Shown here: positions 11,460 through 21,869 of the stretch, in pieces
How positions within the stretch are numbered: the stretch's first letter is position 1
Layout of the letters: each line of letters begins with the position of its first letter
NCBI GenBank assembly: GCA_961205875.1
Contig: OY540810.1
Span: 1,054,001-1,118,000 of the forward strand
Source: Sialis fuliginosa
Lineage: Eukaryota > Arthropoda > Insecta > Megaloptera > Sialidae
Direction: 5' to 3'
Length of the DNA: 64,000 bases
Position numbers and translations under genes: made by a program
The notes under the pieces: generated by a model
What the model saw: the letters and a program-made list of their open reading frames with translations, nothing else
The model's database searches: none
Told to the model about the DNA's origin: nothing

Positions 11460-11710
11460 CCTGGCAATGCAGACCTAATCGCCGGCGTGCACCAGGCGGC
11501 CGGTAGTAACGCCGGCGCCCAAGGATGTATAAGTAAGGGCGACCACGCCAGCAAGGGCGTCGCGGCGGGCATCGTTCCAACACCAACACCGCCGGCGCCC
11601 CGAGACGACTTAGACTCAGACGCCACGGTACCACCGGAACTTCTCACATCAGGTAACACAGACACTTTACCGCTAGCCGGGTCTCGTGCACCCGGCGATA
11701 TCGTAGGCGT
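11460..11710 (-). CDS. vnd: vnd (NK2-class homeobox) N-terminal coding exon
   Basis: A GC-rich exon in AT-rich surroundings. Read on the minus strand it ends in LLAWSPLLIHPWAPALLPAA followed by IRSALPG and a donor (CCAGG|GTAAAT, GT at 11459-11458). Drosophila vnd has, as I recall it, PWSPILLPPWNHALLPAAF and then RNALPG just before its TN motif, so this block is a direct match. The exon ends two bases into a codon, which the exon at 4523-4659 completes. The right limit is uncertain. A plausible acceptor (TTATTCCCAAG) puts the first base at 11710. The frame is open to about 11733 and then has a TGA. The only in-frame ATG is at 11572-11570 (MPAATPLLAWSP). Role in the family: transcription factor patterning ventral neuroectoderm. 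Longer antisense open frames here (11367-11759 plus, 11254-11634 minus) are shadows. Confidence 0.8.
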
Positions 11711-11779
11711 CTTGGGAATAATGATGTCCGTTAAATCACACCACTTATATCAACAGTGATTTTTTTTTAATTTCTAATA

Positions 11780-12170
11780 ATCACAATTATAAACACGTAA
11801 CTCACAAAAAAAAATATTTAACTCACTTAAGTTAAGTCACAATTTAAGTCAAAAAAAAAAACCGTTGGTACTGGAAGGTACTAGCACGCGCGTACTCTAC
11901 CCAGAACGTACTAGATGTGGAGAGGGTGTCCTTATAATTCAAGCATTCTCATGTTTTGAAACCTACCCCTTAACATGAAGGGGATGGTTCTATGCGTTCA
12001 ACAACCCTCTTGAAGTTACCCTCATATAAAACACTCAGACAACGGACCAATGGTAACGAGAGAGACGGTAGGAGGAGTCTCTTGTGACCAATCATTGACG
12101 AGAACACCTTTTCTATTGATTCGAATGTGTATGCAAGGCGCCGGATGTCTATTGTTAGAAGCCAGTTTTC
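11780..12170 (-). promoter_or_regulatory. Non-repetitive flank just upstream of the vnd exon
   Basis: This unique, moderately GC-rich stretch lies upstream of vnd on its strand. It has two inverted CCAAT-type motifs (near 12038 and 12090), a TATA-like TTTTATATGAGG near 12030 on the minus strand, and CACTTAAG at 11824, close to the NK2 binding core (CACTTNA). The minus strand also holds a 58-codon open frame (11970-12148) beginning after an AG with IRRLAYTFESIEK and ending SPSC-stop, which I do not recognise. It could be the vnd promoter and 5' UTR, an upstream exon, or an old mobile-element fragment; the sequence does not decide. Confidence 0.35.
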
Positions 12171-12312
12171 GAATGTTTTTATATATTTGGATTATCTAGG
12201 GCACTAATTTGGTTTGTATAATGTGTGGAGATTTTTCTGAACGATATATTGATAGGGTTTTGTTAACTTAAGTATACTTATGTATTTAATAACTACTTAA
12301 AGTTGAGTAATA

Positions 12313-13093
12313 AGTAGAGATTGGAAAAATAGTTGTTATTTTCAATGAAATAGTTACTAGTTGAATTTTTTTTCGGAAAATAGTTTTTTTTTTACGATTT
12401 AATAATAATTAGTGCAAACGGAAAGATCAATTTAAAATTATGAAATCGGAGAACAATTTTGTTGTTTCATTTTAAAACGATCACAAAGCTTCTCGTATCT
12501 TCGATATTGCGAGGAAGCAATTGACTATAAAAGTCGTTTGAATTCAGCCAAGACTATTCTAGAGCTAGTAGCTTCGTTTGTGATTAGTAAAATGTTATAA
12601 TTAGAGATTGGAAAAATAGTGAATTCTTTTTTCGGAAAATAGTTTTTTTACGATTTAATAATAATTAGTGCAACGAAGCAGTAAAAAGTGTCGTAAATAG
12701 TTTAAAAATAGTTGTTATTTTCAATTAAATAGTTACTAGTTGAATTTTTTTTCGGAAAATAGTTAATAAATAGTTTTTTTTACGATTTAATAATAATTAG
12801 TGCAAACGAAGTAGTAAAAAGTGTCGCAAATAGTTTAAAAATAGTTGTTATTTTCAATGAAATAGTTACTAGTTGAATTTTTTTCGGAAAATAGTTGATA
12901 AATAGTTTTTTTTACGATTTAATAATAATTAGTGCAAACGAAGCAGTAAAAAGTGTCGCAAATAGTTGGAAAAGTAGTTGATTTCAAATTGTGTTCAATC
13001 AAATCAGTTTTCTGAAAACGTTGGAGATATGTAATAAAAATTACAATAAATGCATTTTTACGCAATAGTTGAAAAACTATTTTCCAATCTCTA
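12313..13093. mobile_element. Inverted-end MITE with internal tandem units
   Basis: Starts TAGAGATTGGAAAAATAGTT and ends AACTATTTTCCAATCTCTA. The interior holds three to four units of about 120-125 bases (TCGGAAAATAGTT...GTAAAAAGTGTCGCAAATAG). A family B scrap (GATCACAAAGCTTCTCGTAT) sits at 12478-12525. A related element is at 53885-54150. Confidence 0.65.
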
Positions 13094-13308
13094 GTAATAA
13101 TAAAAAAATTAATACATGTAGATATTATAGAGTGAAATGATCTGATTTTGCGTTTTGTAGCTGAATTTTCATGGGGTTGAAGTATTTTCTTAAAAATGGG
13201 TTGTTTTGTGACAGACGAATCAATACTAATATTTTATCTGTAAGTATATATTTCATCAAGATCTGTTCAGCAGTTTAACATTTTTCGCATTTATAATATT
13301 GTAATTAA

Positions 13309-13625
13309 CAGGGCTTCGAACCGTTATTTTTTTCGTTTCGGTTTTCGTTCCGGTTCGAGTAAAAAAATATATTTCGGTTCGGTTCCGGTTTTCGTTCCGC
13401 AAAAAGTAACGGTTTTTCTTCGGGTTTCGATTCAGCTCCGAGTGATTAATTAAAAAAAAATTTTGTCTACCATATTTTAGAATATTTTATGGTACTTGTA
13501 TGATAGTCCGAACGACAATTTAAGTGGGAAATAAGATCATGTTAACGCGCGTATTTTAACATGTACTGAACCGTAAAAACCGATATTTTTATTTAGGTTC
13601 TGTTCCGGTTTTCGTTCCGAAAAAA
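13309..13625. mobile_element. Family G hAT-like element, right end missing
   Basis: Starts CAGGGCTTCGAACCGTTATT and continues with CGGTTCCGGTTTTCG runs as in 16686-17084, but stops in A-rich sequence near 13625. No right end or 8-base duplication is recoverable. Confidence 0.6.
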
Positions 13626-13824
13626 AATAATAAATAAAAAAAAAATATTATAATTTTGAATTAGATGACCTTTTTTTTGATCATGTAGTTAAGTTATTGA
13701 ACCATTATTACTAAAAAAAAAAAGGTCGTCCCATTCAAAGTTAATCAACTGAAGACCTTTTTTTTTACTCTTAATTTACCACTTTTACTATTTATTTTAC
13801 TAAAAGGGTTAGAAAATGTTTTTA

Positions 13825-13905
13825 AAATTTCTCATGATGTAGGCTCATGGGGGGTGAATGATCATCTTGATCCCCCCCCCCCCCTATCTACGCTACTGGT
13901 ATAAT
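13825..13905. mobile_element. Right end of an H (hAT-like) element
   Basis: CTCATGATGTAGGCTCATGG, a C13 run and CTATCTACGCTACTG match the inverted ends of 20972-21340. The left part is missing. Confidence 0.5.
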
Positions 13906-14214
13906 ACCTATATTATAGTAAGTATATTACCTACCTTTGTGAAACTTTTGAAAAAATTGTAAAACGTGAAAATATTCAGAAAAAAAACTGTGCAATCAGC
14001 ACGTACAGTAAAAATAGGATTTTACAGGTGATATTTGGGGTGTAATAAACAAATAAAATGTATACTTTTTGCTGAGAACCTTAACATCTGGAAGTTATTA
14101 GGTTGGTTCGCTTAAGACAATAATGTAACTAGGTATTCTTATACGAAATATAATAAACAAATAAGATTTAAGTAATTTGTTAAGTACAGTGTATTATATG
14201 TTTTATACTCATCT

Positions 14215-14500
14215 TATGTCTGGTATTATAAAGGAGCTAGCAAATTTGCTAGCTAGCAAGCACTCTCAAATGAGATATCAAACTTATATGACAGTTCTTT
14301 TGGAGTTTGTTGAAGACAAGTTGTAGGTAAATACCAACGGTGGTGATTTTTATGAAAATTATTTTGTACGGTGAAAGATGCCAACTGTGTTACAATTAGT
14401 TGCTCTAAATTCCATAACTAATCCATAGATACTAGTACAGAATTAATACCCCATTTGAAAGTAATTGCTAGCTAGCAAATTTTGAAATTTCCCAACCAAA
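14215..14500. mobile_element. MITE with GCTAGC-rich ends, copy 1
   Basis: TGTCTGGTATTATAAAGGAG followed by CTAGCAAATTTGCTAGC. The interior matches 59461-59771 in inverse orientation (TGTCATATAAG, AATTAATACCCCATTTGAAA). The right terminal repeat is decayed here. Confidence 0.6.
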
Positions 14501-14721
14501 ATTCCTTGAACTTGCCCCCCCCCCCCTCTTTCTATAAACCTAAATTAAAAAACTACCACCAAGAAACGACGGCTTAGAAATAATCACACCGACGTTTCTA
14601 TTTTCTGTAATCCATGTAGCAGTGGTAAAATTAAAAATAAACAGTGTAGATTTGTTAGCAAGTGAAATAGTTGTCTGAGTAAGTCTTAACAGCAGTTAAG
14701 CCTACTTAAATCAACACCTAC

Positions 14722-14813
14722 CGTTGTAATAAATGTGGGAATTTCCAATACAACATCTGTTTTAGATTTTCTCCGATAATTCTCTACCTGTTGTGTATAG
14801 AAGACAAAATGTT
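14722..14813 (-). CDS. Candidate coding exon of the same unrecognised gene (3 of 3)
   Basis: Minus strand, 92 nt. The acceptor CTATTAACAG (AG at 14815-14814) follows a T-rich tract, and the donor is ACAACG|GTAGGT (GT at 14721-14720). Two leading bases complete the codon left by 19046-19191 (GAA, Glu), then HFVFYTQQVENYRRK and SKTDVVLEIPTFITT. If the donor is not used, the frame reads on for 11 codons to a TAA at 14688-14686, so this could be the last exon. No AATAAA was found just downstream on this strand. Family unknown. Confidence 0.45.
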
Positions 14814-14884
14814 CTGTTAATAGCCAGTTAAAAAGATACGATTGGGTTTTTCGTAAAATGTAAGAGAAAGATTGCATGAAGTTG

Positions 14885-15290
14885 TTTTCTTTTGCTTCTT
14901 CGCAATATCGAAGATACGAGAAGCTTTGTGATCGTTTCAGATTGTGTGTCTGTCTGTCTGTCCGTGTGTCCCTTGAATCCTTGTCACACGCATAATTCAT
15001 GAACCACTGAAGCGATAATACTGAAACTTGATCGGACGGTTATAATAATATTTCAAAATCGTAAGGGGGAGGGATGACATCCTTAAATAGTTATATTTTC
15101 AAGATATTTCAAGAACGACACATGTTACGTGAAAATTGTATAGAATATTTTTTGTAGAGCATTAAATTTCCTATAATATGGGTCTACAACGTTTGTTGTA
15201 AAATATTCCCTTACAAAAATTTATCTCAATTTATTTTAAAAATTCGTGTTTTGTTTTTCTAAATTGATATTTGCTTGGACATATTAATTA
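14885..15290 (+). repeat. Family B fragment
   Basis: CTTCTTCGCAATATCGAAGA at the left, then the CTGTCTGTCTGTCCG microsatellite and ACACATGTTACGTGAAAATT. The right end is missing. The antisense frame 14686-15000 fuses this repeat to the exon candidate at 14722-14813. Confidence 0.6.
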
Positions 15291-15529
15291 TGAGGGATCG
15301 TACCGTTTAACCGCGGGGCAGAGGGAATGATCACAGGCCGGTATTTTTTTATTGGCAATTTTTTATTTTGTTTTCCATAATTAACTTTTAAAATTAAATA
15401 GAGCAAAAATTATTTTTACTTTTTGTTCTGATTCGTTTTTGTTAGGTTAGGTAATTTAAGTGTTGTTTGGTTTTTATTACAATAATAACTAATCGTGTTT
15501 GTAATTAATTCAACTATATATTTTTTAAA

Positions 15530-15600
15530 TCCTAAACAATAATTCCGTAGTCCACGCGAGCGAAGCCGCGTGGGCCCAGCTAGTTTCATTATAAAACTCA
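15530..15600 (-). mobile_element. Retroposon 3' tail (LINE/SINE type)
   Basis: GCGAGCGAAGCCGCGTGGGC followed by CCAGCTAGT. Wording of this kind (CGAAGCCGCG...AGCTAGT) is familiar from Lepidoptera retroposon ends. Similar tails lie at 58351-58380 and 60655-60680. No RT coding is attached. Confidence 0.5.
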
Positions 15601-15809
15601 TTCGCTTTATTACATTTGTGTAGACTATGTAGAGAATAAAGACATTTCATCAATCATTTTATTTAAGGTGCTATAAAACTTACACATTCCTGATTCACAG
15701 ACAGACAGACACAAACACACACAAACAAACAAATATAAAACATCTTAAGAATTAAAGTAGCATAAATTATATGTAGGTATATAGTACTATATAGCCGGAC
15801 AACGCGGGT

Positions 15810-15862
15810 GTGTGGGGGGGGGGGTAAAAGGGGGGGTATGTGTGTGTGTGTGTGTGTGTGTC
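15810..15862 (+). repeat. G-run and (GT)n microsatellite
   Basis: GTGTGTGGGGGGGGGGG followed by about 12 GT units. The 114-codon frame across it is low-complexity and not a gene. Confidence 0.85.
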
Positions 15863-16039
15863 AGAGAGTGTGAAGAATATTCACATCCGGTGCGTAGGTC
15901 TTTGTGGTCAGTCAAGAATAAAGGTAACAGGTACTCGAAGTCAAGAACAGATTCCTGTCTTTATGAGATCATACGTCACCGCGGTCTAGGGGTGATTATA
16001 AAGTCACTTGCTTACTATCAAAAAGTAACAGTGATGTAT

Positions 16040-16580
16040 AATGATTCGTTATCCTTAATATATATAAAGCTCAACGTCTCTCTGTCTGTCTGTCTGTCCG
16101 TTCGTGCTCTTATCACTCGAGAACCACTTATCCGATTTACGTGTTTTTTTTTTTAATTAATAGGTACGTTCTCTGGCCAAGTTATAGGCTATATTTTGTT
16201 AGGTTAGGTAACATAACAACTAAGCAGTGACGATAATAGTAAATCAAGTAGGAAAAATTTTTGCCGTCGGCAAATGATGACATTGAATATGTCAACGTAA
16301 ATAGCAATTTAAAAAACAAATGACGATTTTTAAAGCAAATTGAAATAAATCTTTGTAACAAACAAGAATCTATAAAATTTGTCGTTTTTAAGATATCTTG
16401 AAAAAATTAATATTTTGGAATGTCACTCCTCCCCCTTACACACGATTTTAATGATTTTTAAATGGAACCATCCTCAAGCCAGACACAACCATCTGACTAA
16501 ATTTCAATAATATCGGTTCAGTGGTTCAAGAGTTATGCGTGTGACAAGGATTCATGGGACAGACAGCAGACACTGAAAAA
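16040..16580. repeat. TCTG-bearing repeat followed by a family B fragment
   Basis: 16055-16270 repeats 4725-4870 (ATATATAAAGCTCAACGTCT, CTAAGCAGTGACGATAATAG). 16290-16575 is family B in reverse (CTCCTCCCCCTTACACACGA, GTTATGCGTGTGACAAGGAT). Confidence 0.55.
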
Positions 16581-16685
16581 AAGTGTTTGTCTTAATTAAC
16601 CTGAACGTGAAATATGAAAATGAAATATCTTTGATATGGCAAAGAAACAATATACAGTGGAAAAAATTCACAATTGAATTTTTTT

Positions 16686-17084
16686 CAGGGCTTCGAATCG
16701 TTATTTTTTTCGTTTCGGTTTTCGTTCCGGTTCGAGTGGAAAAATATATTTCGGTTCGGTTCCGGTTTTCGTTCCGCAAAAAATAACGGTTTTTCCGGTT
16801 TTTGCGGTTTTCGGTTCAACTCCGAGTGATTAATTAAAAAAAAATTATTTGTAATTTTTTTTCTACCATCATTTAGAATATATATTTAGAATATATATAC
16901 ACCTTTATTGTATGATAGTCCGAACGACAATTGAAGTGGGAAATAAGATCATATTAACGTACGTATTTTAATATGTACTGAACCGAAAAAACCGTTATTT
17001 TTATTTCGGTTCTGTTCCGGTTTTCGTTCCGGCCAAAAATAACGGTTTTTCCGATTTTCGGTTCAGTTCCGGTTCGAAGCCCTG
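16686..17084. mobile_element. Family G hAT-like MITE with intact 8-base duplication
   Basis: Ends CAGGGCTTCGAATCG and CGGTTCGAAGCCCTG, inside a perfect ATTTTTTT duplication (16678-16685 and 17085-17092). The arms are full of CGGTTTTTCCGG-type units. Antisense and sense frames (16552-16786) are chance. Confidence 0.82.
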
Positions 17085-17199
17085 ATTTTTTTTGCATCTT
17101 CTATATACATTTTCAACTAAGGCACATATTGCAGTTAGTTTTCACTATTTTTATTTTATTTCTTGCTTCGTTATAACTGTACTAAATTTCATTATCTCT

Positions 17200-17375
17200 T
17201 TTTAAAGTCAAACAGAACTGGCATCCTTGAAAGCAGTCGAGAACGGATCTCCAGTTCATTCATAAATTCTCAGAGAGTTGTGTAAAAAAAACGTCTTTTA
17301 TAAACGCCGCAGGACCTCCCTGAAACCGTCGCCAGGCTGTCTACCAGGGCCAAGGATTCTTTACATGCTTTTACT
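17200..17375. other. GC-richer unique segment, possible coding relic
   Basis: On the minus strand one frame is open as KACKESLALVDSLATVSGRS for about 33 codons before a stop, with no clear splice sites. I do not recognise it. It may be a retroelement scrap. Confidence 0.2.
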
Positions 17376-17404
17376 TCGTAATATATATGTAACTAAATAC
17401 TATA

Positions 17405-17910
17405 TGAGGTACTGGCACCAGTCTTGTATATGACCCCAGTAATGGCTATTTTTTAATTAAATGTACTGAATTAGAAATATGTGATGATATTTAATTACTA
17501 CCATTCCTGAATATTAATCTATATACATTTAACTGTCTTACAGCGTGATTTGATGATAATCGGCCAATAGGTGTCAAAATGGTGCACATTTAAACTAATT
17601 ATTAGTATAATTTATTTATTAATTATTATATTATCATAGCAATTGATTTACAATGTCATTTTGACATTTACATAAATTTAAATTGTCAAAAAATTAAAAA
17701 TATATGAAAATATTCAGGTGCGTTTTAAGAAAAGTTTCGAACTAATATTTTTTTAGTAAAATTGTATAAAAATTAAATGGTTAACCAATTCCAGGCAATT
17801 TATCTAAACACTATCGGTTTTTATTTAAATTATTGAATAATTAACTACCTTTGGTGAATTTAGCACGAGGAAGCACTGTGCATTTACTTGGCAGATGTTT
17901 TTTTCTGTCT
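17405..17910. repeat. Family A fragment joined to a family B end
   Basis: 17405-17645 starts ACTGGCACCAGTCTTG and carries the ATGTACTGAATTAGAAATAT and CGGCCAATAGGTGTCAAAAT landmarks. 17650-17890 is the right end of family B (TAGCACGAGGAAGCACTGTG). Confidence 0.6.
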
Positions 17911-18144
17911 TATCAATTAACCAAAACAAAATTATTTTAATTATATTTTTATTTAATTTAAGAAAATTTACTTAATACAGTTCATAAGTAATAGGAAGAA
18001 ATGTTTTTATGATAAAAAGTTATAGAGAACAATATTTTTTATAATTTATTTTCGATTCAATTTTCATATCTTTCATCAGTTAATTAGAAATATTTGTTTT
18101 ATATTGGTAATTAAAGACAAGTACACTATTCACTCTCAATATTA

Positions 18145-18955
18145 CGTATAAGAAAGTCCCGTGGAACCCATATATATACCAACTACTTTATAGTGATACC
18201 AAAGGGTACGAAAACCTTAGCATATCCATCTCAAAAATAAAATATCTGCCTTGGGGGACTTTCTTATACCTAACCTAACATTGAATTGTGATTCTTTGTT
18301 TAATAAAACATTTCTAACAAACTAACAAGAAAGAACAAAATGAATAATTTTATATTTATATAAGAAGTGATTTTTTTTAACGTAATAACTGAAAACGGAT
18401 GTTTACTCTTGTAAATTTTTGGATTTTTGAATTATTTTTGAAATAAGAAAAAAATGTCGAGTATGTTATTATCTATAATTTATTCCCCATACATTTTTTT
18501 CTCTGTTATGAACCATTTGAATTATAATCATTTTTTTTTTAAATTCGTTTTTACAAAAAAATGAATAGAATATAAATTATAGATATAGATATAACCTACA
18601 TTTTTTAACTTGACCATTTTTCTCTATTTCGCACTGTTTCAGAGTAATTCGAAAAATTAAAAAATCGACGTAGGTAAACATCCGTTGAAAGATCGTTTTC
18701 AAAAATAGGACGTTTTCTTCCCAGCCAAAAATTAATCTTAAATATAAAATATCACCCTTCTACGATTTGTCGTATTTGAGTTACAGCGCTTACAGACAGA
18801 CAGACACACAGACATCATGGCGAAAATAGTCAAAATGGATTCAGGGAAGGTCAAAATAGATAATTCCGTCAAAATCCGGAGTTCGAAAAAAATCGGCTTC
18901 ACTATACTTACTTATACTAATGTATATTTCATATACATGGTATAAGAAAGTAAAA
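18145..18955 (-). mobile_element. Family C element, copy 1
   Basis: Runs from TACGTATAAGAAAGTCCCGT to CATACATGGTATAAGAAAGT. A second TTCTTATACCTAACCTAACA junction inside (near 18265) suggests the left part is duplicated. Landmarks: CTACGATTTGTCGTATTTGA and CAGACATCATGGCGAAAATA. Other copies: 36552-37395, 48440-49118, 62928-63605. Confidence 0.6.
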
Positions 18956-19045
18956 ATATTTTATTATTAAGTAACTAAAAAATACTTTATGTCATCCTTA
19001 TCAATTTTCTTGAAATTGTGAATAATCCCAGCAACGTATTTATAC

Positions 19046-19191
19046 CTGTCATAGAATTGACTACAACTCGACACAGGTGTGAAGAATACACTGACCATTC
19101 GGACTCTTTGTCCTCTAAAGGATCCCCGATACTACGTCTGTTTACTCGTCCATACAACACCCCTCGCGGAAGTGACGCATTCCCAATGTTC
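19046..19191 (-). CDS. Candidate coding exon of the same unrecognised gene (2 of 3)
   Basis: This minus-strand open segment of 146 nt has acceptor CACAAGACAG (AG at 19193-19192) and donor GACAG|GTATAAA (GT at 19045-19044). It supplies the one base needed after the 23301-23419 exon. It then reads NIGNASLPRGVLYGRVNRRS, IGDPLEDKESEWSVYSSHLC and RVVVNSMT, and leaves one base. The plus-strand frame over the same bases (19018-19245) is also open and cannot be fully excluded. The pyrimidine tract before the acceptor is weak. Evidence is phase, openness and GC contrast, not homology. Confidence 0.4.
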
Positions 19192-19292
19192 CTGTCTTGT
19201 GGAATTCAACCCCTAAAGGGTTTAATAATTTTTCTTATTTTATAATTTTAAAATATTTTGTAATAACTGCAAACTTAAATAGTGTTCTAGAC

Positions 19293-19425
19293 CAGTGCTT
19301 CTTAAAGTAGTTGGCCGCGGCCCCCTAGGGAGCCGTGGCTTTCCCACAAGGGGGCCGCGAAGAGCTGCAAATATAACAAATAAATATATTATTGTTAAAA
19401 AATATATATATTATGAATTGTACAT
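19293..19425. mobile_element. Left half of an outer hAT-like element
   Basis: Starts CAGTGCTTCTTAAAGTAGTT and has GGCCGCGGCCCCCTAGGG. It is cut at TTGTACAT (19418-19425) by the element at 19426. The complementary right half lies 34 kb away at 53164-53438. Confidence 0.6.
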
Positions 19426-20457
19426 CAGTGGCGAAGCAGGGGAAGCAGTGCTTCCCTTACTTTATGGGTAAATTAATACAAATCTGTGTTTTCAGTTAAT
19501 TAATAATTTTAAAATATTATTAGAATATTCATCTTTATGCGCAACTCAAACATTTTAAGCATTTAATATTAATTTACACGCTCAATTATAAAACTATAAT
19601 ACCTCTACGTCTTATTTTCTTGTATTTTAGTCGATATTTGTATGACAAGTGTAGGAAATATCACTAAAAAATTTTGAATTTTTGATTTCGTTAAAAGTAT
19701 GTTTATTGTATAGAAAATGACGTGAAAAGTTGTTTGTTTCAAACCGCAGGTCTGTATCTCAAACCGTTCTCGAGATATAGCCTCTCAAAGTTTCAGTTTT
19801 TTCAAATTTTTTGAGAAAAAAGGCCATAACTTTTGAACGCGTGGTCGGAATTGATTTTAGTTGACGGATTTGGAATCAGCGTGTCAAAATCTATATAATG
19901 ACATGTATAATACTTTAAAATCCGACAAAAAAAATTTGGCTAAAAATCGACTTTTTTTTAAGGTATACCCCTTTGAATTTTTTCGATTTTTCGCGAAATT
20001 TTTTTTTCCAAGTTTTAAGGTATTATACATGTCATTATATAGATTTTGACACGCTGATTTCAAATCCGTCAACTAAAATCAATTCCGACCACGCGTTCAA
20101 AAGTTATGGCCTTTTTTCTCCAAAAATTTGAAAAAACTAAAACTTTGAGAGGCTATATCTCGAGAACGGTTTGAGATACAGACCTGCGGTTTGAAACAAA
20201 CAACTTTTTACGCCATTTTATATACAATAAACATACTTTTAACGAAATAAAAAATTATAAATTTTTTAGTGAAATTTCCTTCAACTCGTCATACAAATAT
20301 CGACTAAAATACAAGAAAATAAAACGTAGAATCATTTAGTTACTACTTACAATTAGTAAAAGCTTGAACTTAAGGTGTTTCATAACTAGTTTTATTTTTG
20401 TTAATAGGAGGGGGAGGATTGACAAAATATGCTTCCCTTATTAAAAATATCACTGAT
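19426..20457. mobile_element. Large palindromic hAT-like foldback element, copy 1
   Basis: Starts CAGTGGCGAAGCAGGGG. The core 19582-20350 is a near-perfect palindrome centred about 19966. The two 62-codon frames at 19861-20049 (plus) and 19884-20072 (minus) encode almost the same peptide purely because of the palindrome. The right end has decayed. Copy 2 is at 52200-53163. Confidence 0.7.
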
Positions 20458-20579
20458 ATTCAGAAATGGTAGTAAACAAAAATCAACAAATATTTCTAAT
20501 TCAGTACATTTAATTAAAAATTAGCCATTACTGGGGTCATATCCAAGACTGGTGCCACTACCTTATTTACACTTTGTAT

Positions 20580-20830
20580 AATTATTAACTAATAACCCCC
20601 CCCCCCCCCCACACACACACACAAATACGAGTGCGTGCGTGCAGTTTACCGTTTAGTGCATCAATTGTAAATAAATCTATTACAATTAACAACTCTGAGG
20701 CAGCTGAAATTGTCGACAACCACCTGCGACGTTAGCGCCCTCTGTACGCGGTGCCAGGAGACGCTTCAACCCCCCCCCCCCCTCCTCCTCCCCTCATTGT
20801 ACACCCCCACCGTTTGGTTACCGCCACAAT
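20580..20830. repeat. C-run, (CA)n and GC-rich C-tract segment
   Basis: C14 with (CA)n at 20597-20625, then unique GC-rich sequence and a second C-run at 20770. The C-run segment with ACACCCCCACCGTTTGGTTA resembles 22245-22305. Not coding. Confidence 0.5.
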
Positions 20831-20971
20831 AATTAGATGCGTAGTTGCAATAGCACGCACTTCATTTTTTTAGATTTCGTGAGTTGAGGTTTTGGATTTT
20901 TCAGGATTGGAGTATATAATGTGATCTTTAAGTCTTAAAGATTTATATATTTTTACTTATTGTTAGTAAAT

Positions 20972-21340
20972 CAGTAGCGTAGATAGAGGGGGGTATCAAG
21001 GGGATCAATCCCCCCCCATGAGTCTACTTCATGAGAAAACTCAGAGACATTTTTTAAACTCTCCTAGTATGAACAAAATCAACTTTTTTAAAAATGCAAT
21101 AGTTAGTACGAAAAGAGTCTAATAGAATTTTATTTTCAGCTTTTTAGTCAGTTTTAAAAAGGCAAATTAATTTTTTTAAACGTTTTTTTTAATATTTTTT
21201 ATTATACATGAAAAAAATCCAACTCGAGATTCTAACGGAATTACACGTATTGAGGGTCTCTGAACCAAAAATATGAAATTAAATACTAAGTCATATCCCC
21301 CCTCCCCCCCCCCCATCGCAAAAAGCTATCTACGCCACTG
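20972..21340. mobile_element. H (hAT-like) MITE with 7/8 target duplication
   Basis: Ends CAGTAGCGTAGATAG and CTATCTACGCCACTG, flanked by TAGTAAAT and TTGTAAAT. It is inserted in a local tandem repeat with period about 168 bases (20870-21840; units with CGTGTTTTATTTTTTTTAGT near 21490 and 21655). Confidence 0.75.
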
Positions 21341-21349
21341 TTGTAAATA

Positions 21350-21840
21350 ATTAATTTGTTCTTTTAGAAGATGTCCACTGCAATGTGTGACGAAACGTTG
21401 GCCGATAACACGACCAAATCGACGCGGCTTACACCCAGAAGCCAAGATCTATATCAAATGTTGTCAATAAAAAATGAATTTTCGATAACACGTGTTTTAT
21501 TTTTTTTAGTTTTCGTGAATTGTGGTTTTAGATTTTTCGGGATTGGAATATATAATATGATCTTTAAGTCTTTATACTAAGAATGGTGCAAGGATTCCAA
21601 AAATAATATTAATTTTACTCACAATCAGTAAAAAATGAATTTTCGATAACACGTGTTTTATTTTTTTTAGTTTTCGTGAATTGAGGTTTTGGATTATTCG
21701 AGATTGGAATATATAATGTGATCTTTAAGTCTTTATACTAAGAATTGCAAAGATTTCAAAAATAATATATAATTTTTCTCAATAAAATATAAATTTGCGA
21801 TAAAATTTTTGTTTAGTTTTCGTAAATTAAGTTTTTTTAG
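21350..21840 (+). repeat. Retroposon-like scrap and 168-base tandem units
   Basis: 21368-21465 (GTGTGACGAAACGTTGGCC, CGGCTTACACCCAGAAGCC) resembles a widespread insect retroposon region. It is followed by two and a half tandem units that share AATGAATTTTCGATAACACG. The 69-codon frame at 21371-21580 spans both and has no other support. Confidence 0.5.
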
Positions 21841-21869
21841 GATTAGTGATAAGTAATATATCACTTTTA

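Noticed and set aside
11254..11759. 126- and 130-codon frames on both strands over the GC-rich segment
   Set aside because: They are antisense or out-of-frame shadows of the vnd exon. Their left halves translate the foldback repeat.
15830..16156. 114-codon frame
   Set aside because: Begins in a G/GT microsatellite and runs through known repeats.
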